A stretch of 64,000 nucleotides of DNA, taken from NCBI GenBank assembly GCA_001972305.1, contig BDDD01001495.1:62001-126000 (forward strand), given 5' to 3'. This document shows, one piece after another, positions 22,330-34,380 of the stretch. The number at the start of each line of letters is the position of its first letter. Position 1 is the stretch's first letter. The DNA comes from Cephalotus follicularis (Eukaryota; Streptophyta; Magnoliopsida; Oxalidales; Cephalotaceae). The translations under genes and the position numbers were made by a program. Below the pieces are notes generated by a model. That model made no database searches, was not told the origin of the DNA, and saw nothing but the letters and a program-made list of their open reading frames with translations.

Positions 22330-24640
22330 AATAGGAAGAATGATAGAGGTGACAGGAGAACCCCACCACCTAGGCATTTTGAAAAGTTTACCCCTCTACG
22401 GGAGACAATCCAAGATCTTGATGGAGAGAGATAACAACGTGCCAATTAGGTGGCCTGGAAGGTTGAAGACTCAATCTTTTAGGCAGGATAAGAACAAGTA
22501 TTATTGGTTCCACCTGGACCATGGTCATGATACGGATGAGTGCAACTAGATGAAGAATGAGATTGAAGAGCTCATTTAAAATAGATATTTAGGAAGGTAT
22601 GTGGATAGAGGTGCCCTCAGGGGAAGAGGCAACTGAAACAAAAACCAGAATGAAAATAAGAATAGAGATAAATGGGGTGAAGGGCAACAACTCCAGTAGA
22701 AAGGAGAAGAATAGCCCGAAAGGTTTATAAACATAATCTCAGGTAGATTGGATTTCGGGGGAGAGGGGAGTTCCTCTCGATAGGTGCAAAAACCACAAAA
22801 GAAAGCAAGAATTGGACATGAGGAAGAAGTAATTACTTTTTTTGACAATGATTTGAAAAATGTAGTCTTACCACATGATGACTTAGTAGTGGTTACTTTG
22901 GAGATTGATCTTTGTACAATTATGAGATGTTATATAAAGGATGCTTTTGAATAACTAAGGATTCCGATGGATCGTTTAAAGCCGGTGAAGACCCCACTAA
23001 TTGGTTCCACTAGCGACACTATTCAACCCCAGGTGCCATAATCTTAATAGTGGTAGCTAGAATAACTCTATGAAAAACTAAAGTGAACGTAGACTTCACT
23101 ATAGTGGACACTCTCGGCCTTTACAATGTTATCAGTGGAAAAGCTGGGTTGAATGCGATGGAAGCGATCGTGTTCACTAGGCACTTGTTGGTAAAACTTC
23201 CAACCAAATGGGGAAAATTGGTGAGTTAAAGGGAGATCAAGTCGTAGCTCGACAATGTCATCACATTGATGTCAAGAAGAGAAGTCAAGGAAAGGAAGCT
23301 CTACTAGTAGACAAGATAGAACTCAGAGGTGAAGTATCTTAGGATAGGCTTGGGCCAGTAGACGAGATTTTATAGGTCTTAGTGGGGGATGAAGAAGAAG
23401 AGAAAGTGTTCCAGCTAGGTTCAAGGCTAGAAGAGAAAGAGAAACAGGGACTCAAGTGATTCCTGAAAGAAAACAAAAATGTTTTTTCTTGGTCTACAGA
23501 GGATGTACCAGAGATTAGTTCAGACATGATGTGCATAAGCTCGTGTAGATCCCGCGCATCCCCCTACTAGTAGAAAAAGAGGAACCATGCACTAGAGAGA
23601 CAACAAGCCATAGTAGAAGTAGTGTAAAAGCTCCTGAGGGCAGGCTTCATCTGTGAACAATGTATATAGAATGTCTAGCCAACGTGGTATTAGTAAAAAA
23701 AGCAAATGTAAAATAGAGAATGTGCATTGACTTCATGGACCTGAATAAAGCTTGTCCGAAAGACAAAATTCCTCTACCCAAGATCGACTAACTAGTGGAT
23801 GCTATGTTAGGCCACAAGCTCCTCATCTTCATGGACGAATCCTCAAGTTACAACCAAATACAGATGTATGGTCCAGAAGAGGACTAGAGGAGAAGACCTC
23901 CTTTATTACAGACAGGGGTAGATTTGTTACAAAATGATGCCCTTTGATTTAAAAAAACACTGAGGCAATTATCCAGCAATTGGTGAACAAGATTTTCCAT
24001 AACCAAATCGGCAGAAACATGGAGGTCTATGTGGATGACATACTGGTAAAGACCCAAGAAAGAGGGTGCCATGTGGAAGATCTCATAGAAGCCTTTGAGC
24101 TGTTAAAGAAATACCAAGTTAAACTCAACCCTACTAAATGTGTTTTTGGTGTTACTTTAAGGAAATTCTTGGGTTTTATGGTATTAAATTGGGGTATTGA
24201 GATCAATCAAGAGAAGATTGTGGCTATTCAGAGCATGGAGCCACCGAAATCTATTAGAAAGGTGCGGAGGTTGAATGGAAGGCTAGCAGCTCTGAGAAGA
24301 TTCATTTCTAAATCTGTAGAAAAGTGTTTTCCATTCTTCAAGGTGTTGAGAAAAGAGAAGCAGTTTAATTGGTCTGATGATATCAAAAGGATTTTGAAGA
24401 ATTGAAAACCTATATTTCCTCAGCTCCAATGATGACTAATCCTGAGCAAGGAGATGATTTATTCCTATATGTGGTTGTAGCAAAGGGGGCCACCAGCTCA
24501 GTGCTGATTTGTGAGGAAGGTTAGGTTTAGAAACCAATATACTATGTGAGCAAAGCCTTGAATGATACAGAAGGTAGGTACCCAGAGATTAAGAAGTTGG
24601 CTGTGATCATTGCTTGGAAGCTTAAACCCTACTTCCATGC
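22330..24640 (+). pseudogene. old gypsy element, right part: gag end, protease, RT, RNase H
   Basis: Plus-strand continuation of 13450-14580. It shows YYWFHLDHGHDTDEC (knuckle with the first Cys lost), a badly decayed protease (22840-23330), and RT from about 23690. RT motifs are DLNKACPKDKIPLPKID, YVDDILVKTQ at about 24031, and LNPTKCVFGVTLRKFLGFMV; 23980-24405 is the longest open stretch. RNase H follows (YYVSKALNDTEGRYPEIKKL at 24537-24600). Many stops and small deletions. Older than element 2, which it hosts. Confidence 0.8.
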
Positions 24641-24642
24641 TC

Positions 24643-24860
24643 TCGTCTTCCTTCTTTAGGTATTTCTTCCACAACCTCGGTAGGGGTGCACTCAGCAACA
24701 AAGTCGACCAAGTCCTGAGATTTAATACTTGGTCTTGGCCAAACTTTATATCATATTCCCCTAGTTCCACAATCTATTTAACTAGTATACCTGATGTATC
24801 GGGTTTTTGCTACACTTCTCTTAATGGCAGTGTGGTAAATACCTTCATTGTATGAAGAAG
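24643..24860 (-). other. inverted segment inside the old gypsy RNase H/tether region
   Basis: The plus-strand reading stops at KPYFHA (24635). The next about 215 bp make sense only on the minus strand, where they give VELGEYDIKFGQDQ and ECTPTEVVEEIPK-like sequence, the part that normally follows. Plus-strand pol homology (ENTKADALS, LATAQNVQTN) then resumes at about 24915. Confidence 0.7.
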
Positions 24861-25179
24861 GTTCAGAACCTCGGGGAAAAGTTCCTTTTCTCTAAAATTA
24901 AACAAAAACTGAATGGAAGAGAATACTAAAGCTGATGCTCTTTCCTAGTTGGCAACCGCCCAAAACGTTCAGACGAACAGGATAGTCTTCCTAGAAGTCT
25001 TGGATACTCTTTGTATATCGAAGATTGTAGTTATGGAGGTACATGTGGAAGTTGGGCCTAGTTGGATGGACCTTGTCATCGGGTGGCTCAGAGATCAAAT
25101 CTTGCCCGAGAACAAGGTAGAAGCAAAGAAGTTTGTTTACAAAGAAAATAGGTTCCTTTTTAGAGATGGGGTATTATAC
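24861..25179 (+). pseudogene. old gypsy element: end of second RNase H to integrase start
   Basis: Plus strand: ENTKADALS, LATAQNVQTNRI, WMDLVIGWLRDQILPENKVE and KKFVYKENRFLFRDGVLY, the linker and first residues of a Tat-type integrase. Ends where the Tekay-like LTR begins. The remainder of this integrase is not found in the window. Confidence 0.65.
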
Positions 25180-28100
25180 TGTAACGGCTTGAACTTATGT
25201 ACTATATTTTATCATATGTATACATCCCTATTGTACTGTATTATTGTATTGTATTGACCGATTGAGGTATTTTATACACCCGATATGTGATTATTGATTG
25301 ACTGAAGTATTTTATATACTCATCCTTATTTTATTGGTGATACATACAAGATTCTGTTATTGTTCGGGTACGTTTAAGCTAAGTTTCGGTGAGTAGGGCC
25401 ACAGTTATTGTTGACCATATGACTTGAATCATTGTGGACCACTTATTCTCCCTTATAAACTAAACTTTACTCACGAAAACATCACAACACTCCTCTCTCT
25501 CCCTCTTTCTCTCTCTCTCACACACACTCTCTCTCCTCAGCCAAATCTCTCTCTCTCTCTCCCTTTTTCTACTCCTACATAAATATCTCACAACCCCACA
25601 CTCCCCACTCATCTTCTCTCTCAACCTGATTCCCTCTCTCTCTGACCTTCACTATTCTTCACTTCTCTTCTTCATCACATACACACATAACACACTCATC
25701 TCTCCCTCTCTTGATGCCGCCACTGATCAACCATCATTAGGAATCTATTGAGCTTGGTTTTGCACCATAACACCACTCCATGAAGCTTGCAACAGATTGA
25801 AGGTTTTAGACTTGAGTAACCTCCGATTTCTGTAGATATTCAACACCACAAGCTTATAGTTGTTAGGTAGATAATCTCTACCAAAAATGCTTAAGATTAT
25901 GCACATATAAATTTTATTTGAGTAATTGCATTGACTAAATATGATTGAATGTGAAATTCGGTGAAAATGGGTTTTTAGATCTACTTTAGCCCATTTCTGA
26001 TTTGAGGACCTTTGAGCGGTCCAAATGACTTGATATATTGATATGTTACCCTTAGACATGTCTAGATTATACCTCTAAAGTTTCAAAAAGATTTAAGAAA
26101 GGTGTTCAAAACCTAAAGTTAGCTCGTATAGAGCTTCATGTATTTCTACTGATTTTCTACAGAATCCATCAGACCGGTGGACTAAAAGTCGACTAGCCTG
26201 ACCTAACCAGTCGACTGGTGACTACCAGTTAACTGATGACACTACCTAGTTGACCAATAATTGACTGGAGTGCTTTGTACCACCCAAAAAGTGATGTTTT
26301 TACTTGTTTATCAAACGATTTTCAATGGGAGTCTCCTAAGGCTCAAATGACACTATCTTAATCATGTTTTAACATATTTCTGTATGTTCATTGATCGACA
26401 ACACTAGGTAACCATGCTCGGCTAAGTTTCAATGCTTAAACCAAGGTGTCACTGCTTAGTGCCTATCTTTACAAAATACCAAAACTACCAGACTGTCAAG
26501 CGGTGATGCTTTATCCGAAGCGTCCTTCGGCTACAGCCGATTGTTAGCCTAAGTATCAACACTTGACTCTGTTCACTGAGATAAGCACTGATTCTTGGAG
26601 TCTAATCGTCTTCACTTGGGCTATCACTTAGTACTCGGTTGCTTGTTTTAAACCTTTTGCAATACATCTTCACATGACCGCTTGACCAGATCGTACTTGA
26701 GATCACTCAAGTCCTTTTAAACAGTTTTCTATCTTGGTTAGGCAGGACTTGATCTTTTGGTAGATCATTTGATTGTATAGCACATTCGATTGACATGATT
26801 GACCGATTGAATCATTGACCATTAGATTGATTGGTTGACTGTTTGGACTACGGTCCACTTATCGACCGATCCGTCGTATTGAACGATTGTGTAGTTGTGT
26901 TGATGATTGATTGATTGTGACCTTAAGTGCTTTACCGATCTATAGTCAAATTTGCGTGACGACAGATATATTCATATACATCTGCTCCCTTTGGTTAGTC
27001 ACTCGCTGCATATTGGCCAACTGATAGGTCATGTTGAACGATTGAGTAGTCACGTTGATTATATGATTGATCGATTACGATCATGGGCGCTTTAGCGATC
27101 TCAAGTTAGGAAGCTAGATGATAGATATATTCCATATGCTCCCAATGATTAGATACTCACAGCCTATTGGCTATTGACCTCGATTGATTGTGACCATGGG
27201 CGTTTTAACTATCTCTAGTTAGGAAGCCTGATGGTTATGTACATATCCATCTGTTCCCTCTGGTTAGACATTCGTTTCCTATTGGCTACTTACATAAGTA
27301 TTGATTGATTGATTGTACTGGACTATTTCTATTAGAGCAACATCATGACTTTAGACAGGAAGCTAGGCGATGGTTACCCCATATGTTCCCTCTGACTAGA
27401 TTGTCACCGCCTTCAGGCTATACTAGACTAAGCCCTCCGGATACTATCATTGAGTGGCTATCCTAGACTGAGCCCTCCGGATACTATCGTCGAGTGGCTA
27501 TACTAGATTGAGCCGTCAAGATACTGCCGTTGAGTGGCTATACTAGACTAAGCCCTCCATATACTATCGTCAAGTGGCTACACTGTATTGAGCCTCCTAC
27601 GGGCAGAGTTACCACACTCTGGATACTACCGTCGAGCATGCACTTAGATGAATACTATCATTAAGCTGGTACTTAGCTAGATACTACCACTAAGTAGGTT
27701 TAGTTGACCGAATATGATCAACCTGAGACAACTAGACTCATCTAGCCACCATTTTTGATGTAATACCTTCCGTGGTTAGGCTATCGATATTGACATTGAT
27801 ATTGATACTAATACTGGCATTGATACTGTTTTACTGGAGGTCACATGCTCTATAGGATTTGATTGTGTGTATTTATACATCACTACCAATTGTCTGATAG
27901 ATGATTGGTAGGATTGATTGATTAGATCTCATTCCTATACACCGGTATGAAACGGTAGTATACGAATAGTAGATCATAACTGGCATTCATGTATTCACAT
28001 ACTATTCACTGATACTGTACACACTGATATTGTATACACTAATATTGTACACCTTGATACTGCATACTATTAATAGCATAATCCATGCATGAGGATATAT

Positions 28101-28463
28101 CTGCTTGGCCCTGTGGCTAACCTATCTTTCTGGATGGAGCATCTATTTTGGTACAGGTAACACAGCGGGGACCAGCGATCGTGGAGAGTTCTAGCCACAG
28201 TTGTTTAGCTTTGAAGATCGGAGATTGTATGTTCAAGCTTTATTGCTTTTCTAGCATGTATTGACTGGGATCAAGATTGTATTGAATATTGGACTTGTAA
28301 TACTTAGTAACAATGCTATTATTACATTTGTATACTTTGATACATGTTATGTATGAAATTTTTTAATTATCCTGCTTTTTGATATACTAACTAGGTCCAA
28401 CTATTGATTGTATTGTACTGAAAACAATGCCTCAGGTTTGTTACCTGGACATGGGGTGTTACA
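25180..28463 (+). repeat. long 5' LTR of a Tekay/Del-like gypsy element
   Basis: Starts TGTAACGGCTTG and ends GGGGTGTTACA (inverted TGTAAC/GTTACA ends), 3284 bp, followed at once by a tRNA-Met-type primer site. CT-rich low-complexity sequence lies at about 25490-25560. Internal direct repeats: a unit of roughly 130-170 bp repeated degenerately over 26880-27400 (GATTGTGACC, GGAAGCTAGATGAT, GCTCCCTCTGGTTAGA), and a 40-bp tandem repeat at 27416-27600. No partner LTR in the window. Confidence 0.8.
27416..27600. repeat. 40-bp tandem repeat inside the long LTR, about 4.5 copies
   Basis: Unit begins GGCTATACTAGACTGAGCCC and ends GGATACTATCGTCGAGT; copies start at about 27416, 27456, 27496, 27536 and 27576 with scattered changes. 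Confidence 0.85.
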
Positions 28464-28464
28464 G

Positions 28465-28478
28465 TTGGTATTAGAGCC
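28465..28478 (+). other. primer binding site, initiator tRNA-Met type
   Basis: TTGGTATTAGAGCC directly after the LTR; one mismatch to the standard TGGTATCAGAGC. Confidence 0.85.
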
Positions 28479-28573
28479 AGTATCGGCCTGCTAGGTTAAG
28501 TATCAAATTGTAGTGATAAGTCCAATTGAATTATTTCTTCTTGAATCTAACATTTTTCCATATAAGGTAGATA

Positions 28574-29480
28574 ATGGATGGCAGAAGAAGACGTGGCCGT
28601 AGAGCTAGAAGGGATGTTCCAGCTCCCATCGTTGATAACGAATCAGTACATAAGAATGCGTTTCCTGAATAAAACCCTGACGCTCCTCCTCATGGAGCTG
28701 ATCCTAAGATATGGAGATAGATGTGCGTTACCATGACACAAATGGAGAACCTCATAGGACATAGAGCCGTGAGAACAAAACGGAGACCACAGAGGGATAG
28801 TCCCTTGAATCAGTTCTTGAAGTTACAACCACCAGCTTTCTTGGGATTGTCAGACGTCCCTATAGCCGAGTTTTGGATTCTTTAGTTAGAAAAGATCTTT
28901 CAGGTAATGGGATGTGATGATGACTAGAAATTAGTCTTGGCTGTATACATGCTTCAAGGCTAAACTAAGTATTGGTGGGTCATGGTTAACGCTAATTGGA
29001 GGAGGAATGGAACGGTTCGTTCTTGAACTACTTTCTAGGCAGAGTGTAATGTCTAATACTATCCTTGGGATAAGAATAGACATATGAGAAACAGAGCTAA
29101 CACCAGCCCGGTGCCTACTTTATGGCAGAGTGGCGGTAGTGGTAGCGACAATGACAAGTCATAGAGGACTAACAACAGTGGTTCTCCTAGTTCGCAGAGT
29201 AGTAGTCCTTCTGGTAGTGACAATCAGTCACAGTTCTTAAGGAGGAGAGGGCAGTAGCGGAATTTCCGTCTGAGTAATCGATTTAGAGCACCCAGTTAGG
29301 ACTCATTCCAGATTCTCTAATGCCGATAACCAACATGCTGGCACATTGCATACATTGCCAAAAGACCAACCATGCGTAAGAAAATTGTCATCAGTATTTG
29401 GGTCAATGTTTGGCTTACGATAGTGCTGATCACATCACCAAAGATTGTCCTCAGGGTACTCGTTGTAGAGGACTAACGCA
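28574..29480 (+). pseudogene. gag of the Tekay/Del-like element
   Basis: From ATG 28574 (MDGRRRRGRRARRDV) the reading includes FLKLQPPAFLGLSDVPIAEF, EKIFQVMGCDDD, VLAVYMLQG and YWWV, the usual gag core of Tekay-type chromoviruses, then Ser/Asn/Gln-rich sequence and a decayed zinc-knuckle region near 29440. At least eight stops, so non-functional. The chromovirus assignment rests on this core plus LTR ends and primer type; no integrase chromodomain remains to confirm it. Confidence 0.7.
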
Positions 29481-29599
29481 GACATCATAGCCTCGGACAC
29501 CTCAGGGGCAAACATTACATGGACATTATGGAAGTGTGCCATCATCTTCTCATGGGACTTCACAATCGAAAGGGAAGCATGTTGTAGATTCTACACCGA

Positions 29600-29940
29600 C
29601 CACACAGACTGGAGTCCTTGCTATGATCTAGGTACTACATTCAACTTTTCCACCTCTTAACACGGTTCTTATAGATCCAGACTAATCTCACTCATTCATT
29701 GCACCACATATTGTTCATAGCATGGGTTAAAACCTGATTGTTTACCTTTTCTCATGGAGGTTAGTGCACCTCTCGGTGGGTCAACGACCACCAATCCAGT
29801 GTGTAGAGATTGTACATTGGAAATCGATGGTCATTGCTTGCGAGCCAACCTTGTTATTCTATCCATGCAGGATCTCGATGTGATTATTCTGATAGATTGG
29901 TTATCTGTGTATTATGCTCAGGTTGATCCATATGAGCCAA
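29600..29940 (+). pseudogene. protease fragment of the Tekay/Del-like element
   Basis: Plus strand: HSFIAPHIV, then after a frame change VCRDCTLEIDGHCLRANLVI and DVIILIDWLSVYYAQVD, the RVP_2-type aspartic protease of Del/Tekay elements. Coding homology ends at about 29940, where minus-strand copia integrase sequence starts. RT and later domains are missing. Confidence 0.65.
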
Positions 29941-31215
29941 CCTTTGTTCTCAAGTGGGAAGTAGAAATAATATCCCCTTGTTTGTAGGGGGTATCCCACA
30001 AACCTACACTTTAATGAACTTGCCTCCAACTTTTTTGCACCTGGATGTTTCATATAAATAGCTCATCCCCAAATTCTAACGTAGTTAAGACTGGTTTTCT
30101 TCCCATTTCATATCTTATATGGAGCTTTGGGTACGACTTTAGTTGGAACCTGTTCAACAGGTGGACTGTAGTATACAGGGCGAAACCCTAGAAAGATAGT
30201 GGCAAATCAGTATGACATATCACTCCGTACCATATCTAATAGGGTATGGTTCCTTATTTCTGCACTCCATTGTGCTGTGGTGTTCCTAGATGTGTCCACT
30301 GTGAGATGATTCCATTATTCTTAAGATAATCTAGAAACTTGCTGAAAAGGTATTCACCTCCTCAATATGATCGAAAAGTCTTAATGCACTTTCTAGTTTG
30401 TTTCTCTACTTGTAGTCTAAATTCTTTAAACCTTTCAAAGGTCTCAGACTTGTACTTCATCAAGTACACGTAACCATACCGTGATAAATCATCGGTAAAT
30501 ATTATGAAGTATGAATAACCTCTTTTAGCATGTATGGTCATTGGTCCATATATGTCAGTGTGAACTAAACCCAGTACATCAGTTGACCTCTCCCCTTGTC
30601 CCACAAAGAGAGACTTATCATCTTACCTTTGAGGCAGAGTTCGCAGGTTGGAAATGATTCACTTTGGGAGATATCTAAATATCCTTCAGCGACCAACCTA
30701 CGGACTCTTTTCTCACCGACATGACCTAATCTACAGTGCCAGATATAAGACTGTTTAATTTCATCTCTATATCTTTTAGTTCCCTTTTTGATATTTAATA
30801 ATACATTATTATAATCGAGAAGATATAAACCATTTATAACATCACATTCAATATACAAAACATTATTCTTATATATAGAACAACACTTGTCCTTTATAAT
30901 AAGTACAAAGCCATCTACAACTAATACAGTTATAGAGATAATGTTTTTGCATAAAGAAGGTATATGCAATACATCCTTGAGCTCTAAGCTCATGCCCGAA
31001 GGCAACAAAATCAAATAAGATCCAATAGCTTTTACATCAACTCTTGTGTCATCAGCTATCCTCAGATCCGCTTCTCTTTTTGCAAGGGCTTTACTTCCTT
31101 GCAGGTCCCGCACATTAACATAAATGTTTGAGAAACAATTGGTATCTAATACCCAAGAAGTACAAACAGATTTATCAAAGAACATATTAATCTCAATCCT
31201 TAATATCGAAGGCAT
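29940..31215 (-). pseudogene. Ty1/copia protease, GAG-pre-integrase and integrase
   Basis: Minus strand: protease start with VLDTN (ancestral DTG changed), DVLHIPSLCKNIISI, GAG-pre-integrase (WHCRLGHVGEKRVRRLVAEG, CELCLKGKM), then integrase (DVLGLVHTDIYGPM, YFIIFTDDLSRYGYVYLMK, GGEYLFSKFLDYLKNNGIIS, GTPQHNGV) and on to YFYFPLENKG near 29945. Several stops and a frameshift near 30600. Everything after the integrase C-terminal region (RT, RNase H, 3' LTR) is absent, because the copy is cut at the junction with the Tekay-like protease. Confidence 0.85.
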
Positions 31216-32049
31216 ACCTTTGCCTTGTGGTTTGCCACTGTCATAGAGGTATTTGGGACAATTCCTCTTCTAATGTCCTAAGAGACCACAACAAAAATAG
31301 TTGCCCTTTGCAGCGAGCTCTGGTTACTGAGAGGATATTCCTTCCTCTAGCCTAGCTAGTGGTGGCTATGGCATTACCATAGGTGTTTGTTGCCTAGGTG
31401 GGTTATGTTGTTGCCTAATAGCTTTGTGTTGCTTCCTAGCAGGATAAGGAGGCACCATCTGCTGCCTTGTATGTGCAACCTTCTTCCTTCCCTTAAACAT
31501 TCCTTTGGTCTTAGAAGATTGGCCCACATACATAGTAGAAAGCTTGGCCTACTTGAGGTGAATCTTTGCATCCTTTAACATATTAAGGAGCTCAGTTAAA
31601 GAAACTTCAACTTTGTTCATTTTGAAATTGATGATAAACTAAGAATAAGAGGGAGGCAGAGAAAGAAGGATTACATCTGTGCTCAGCTCGACGTCCTTAA
31701 TGAAGCCTAGATAAGCTAGTTGCTCAATGCAACTGATCATTTTCAGACAATGATCATTCACAGATGATCTCACAGTCATCCTCGTGTTGTGAAGCTCTTT
31801 AGATAGTTGATAACGAGTCATCCTGCTTTGTTCACCATACAGCTTTTGCAGATGAAGAAGTACAGACGTGGCGCCCATCATATGATCATGTTGACGTTGA
31901 AGTTCAAAGCTCATTGATGCTATCATATAGCATCTCATTATCTCGTTATATTCCTTTAATTTAAGGAAGATAACGCGTTCCTCCTCAAATGCGTTGTCAG
32001 CAACACTTGTTGACAACCCAGCCTCAAGAACATAACCTCGTTTTTCCAT
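31216..32049 (-). pseudogene. Ty1/copia gag (UBN2-type)
   Basis: Open from ATG 32049 (MEKRGYVLEAGLSTSVADNA) to about 31639: core IMRCYMIASMSFELQRQHDH, LYGEQSRMTRYQLSKELHNT and IEQLAYLGFIKDVELSTDVI. Beyond a stop it continues with the MNKVEVSLTELLNMLKDAK reading and a decayed zinc knuckle (CGLLGH, RNC) at about 31270-31300. Resembles gag of plant copia elements; exact lineage not certain. Confidence 0.8.
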
Positions 32050-34380
32050 ACTGAAGATTAACCTTAGATTACGGAGTCAGTCAATAAAATTCGGACCGAT
32101 GAGTTTGCATGCGTCAAGTATACCAGAGAGAGGCTTCTTTGTCATTATGCAAGCTACAATAATAAAACAAAATAAGAAAAGCAAGTATGCATGTTTATTC
32201 ATTTTCCTTGTAAACATTAAATATTTGGTCTTTAATCTTTAATAAAATACCTCCCACTATTTTTTACGAATTCCTTAACCATCATGTAAGGAAGACATAA
32301 AAAATAGAAAATATGATCTGATCATATATTCATTTCCTAGCTGAGATTGAAATCCCATACACATGTTCATTATACTTTGGGTGAGTCCATCAAGTGTGAT
32401 GTCTCCTTTATGGTTAGGCAAACTCATTACTGATTTCATCTTATGAAATCCCCAATCTTTGTTTTATCTATAGTTGCGTAGGACCTTGGGTGAGACCAAC
32501 AAGTTTACTGTGTCAACTATTCAAGTTGACCCATCATAAAACATAGAGGTAGATTAATGATAAAATCCCTTTAATGAGCCTAACCAAATTTGAGTAATAA
32601 TCCATAGCCATGCACATCTCATACACAAGTAATTTAAGACCCATGTCATATCGCTAATGTAAACCCCCAGGTGAGCCCAGTCGGTTTACACCTGACAACA
32701 ACACCTTTGATTGCTTGAAATGATGGAAGGCAATGGCTGGATACAAGGAAGTGTTCATATTGTTATGACTTGATATTTTATTCGAGGGATTTAATAGTCT
32801 TTAATTAGTCAACCCTTTATTAGTCCGGTTGACAGGTAGATGACAAATATAGAGAGATAGTTGGAATCTCTCTCATGGCATATTCACTCTACAAATGCAT
32901 TTCATACAATTATAACCAATGGTAGATCATGGACTTTAAGTAATGATGTTTGTTTTGAGTCTCAAGCAAAAACCTTGGTCCTTTTCCTAGGATAGATTAT
33001 CACAAAAATCTATTGTATCCCATACAATCCATGAGAGTTGTAATATTCTATTAATGTAATCTTCAGTCTTCTTGTCCCTTTCCGCTGTGACTCTCGCTTT
33101 CTCCATCTCGAGTTACTCTTAACTAAAAGAATACCTCAAGTATAATTCGAGGGGATTTACACAGGAAAAGAGGAAGAAGTACTTGATTACCAATATAGGA
33201 GAAAAGAGGCATGAAAGTCTTAATAAAAAAAATTACAATCATTCCCTATTAAAGCGATAATCTATCATTATTCAACACTTGAATTTAAATACCAACCATC
33301 TAGCCTAAAGCAATGACCTACCATCATGCATTTTTATTCAATCTTATTGAATAAACTGAAAACAACAAAGGCTTGTAAATTGAGTTGGTAAACTAAGGGT
33401 CAACGCTTGAACTAGTTTAAAATTGAGCTTTTATATCAACAATTTGATAAAAACAATCTTCATCACATATAGAGAGTTTATCTGGGGACGCATGGGAAGT
33501 GCGGGGGTCCCACTCACTTGTGAGTAGGCGGGGGTTGGGGGACATTGCCCCTAGGAAACCAGAAACAATTTGTTGTTATTAAAGGGGAAACTCCCTTAGA
33601 AAAACATGCCCTGGGTAGCCTATGTGCCTTAGACGCTTTCACCATCTTTAGTGCCTTGGCACTACCCGCCTTGGTAAATTTTGAGGCAATAGAAGCTTTT
33701 GAGGTTATAAAGCCTCAAGGCTCCTTGAAGCATAAAACGCTTCAGCGTGCGCATGCTACTTGGGATCAATATCTCAGCGTCTTGGTGACTATCACTATAA
33801 TAAAGCCTTGGGGGCTCCCTATCACCTGGGATCAATATCCCATGCGCCTTGGTGACAGCTACTAAACACCTTCAAGCATATAATGCTTGGGTGCGCCCTT
33901 GCCACTTGGGATCAATATCCGAGCACCTTGGTGGCTATCAAACGTGTCTCATACACTGCAAAATCATTTTATTAAAGTAAACATACTTAACTCTTAAGTT
34001 ATGCTTTACATTAAATGAAAGTATAGAGCATTTCACTTCACCTTACACAAAGTTACCAACAGAGTTATAAACCCACACTTCATTGAATGTTTGTAATCAT
34101 CTCATGATATTATAAACAAAAGACAAAGCTCATAAAACTCCATTAATGGAGGAGCTTGCCTTTGTCATTTTTAAAGAAAGCATTGTGGTGATCAAATGGT
34201 AATGAACCAAAAGAGAAAACTCTTCTTTTTACCACATTGTCATAATGGTTTTCTCAAAACCATTATTTGAACAACTCTTAGGTAACTGGGCATACTACAA
34301 CAACGTCCATAACTCAAAAAATTTCAACTCAAAACATAAGCCAACGCATTGATTGAATAAAAGGTCATTTCGATACAATT
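32050..34380 (-). other. leader region of the copia element, no gene
   Basis: 2.3 kb without supported coding, longer than a usual leader, so another insertion may be hidden here. 33480-33560 has G-rich sequence (GGCGGGGGTTGGGGGACATT). Three repeats of about 72 bp lie at 33750-33940 (TGGGATCAATATC...CCTTGGTG). A 106-codon ORF at 33545 covers these repeats and is not gene-like. A weak tRNA-Met-like primer site (AATTGTATCGAAATG, minus) touches the LTR at 34380. Confidence 0.45.

Noticed and set aside
22262-22549. 95-codon ORF crossing the right LTR edge of element 2
   Set aside because: It is a chance fusion of LTR sequence with old gag across the insertion junction; only the gag part is real.
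25490-25570. CT/CTCT run as a regulatory GA-box promoter
   Set aside because: Low-complexity sequence inside an LTR, with no downstream gene; similar runs occur in both Tourist-like MITEs.
27416-27600. Regular 40-bp repeats resembling a CRISPR array
   Set aside because: There are no unique spacers, the units are directly adjacent, and the DNA is plant LTR.
33545-33865. 106-codon ORF (MPLGNQKQ...)
   Set aside because: It lies over three 72-bp tandem repeats in a copia leader, has no recognisable domain and no splice context.
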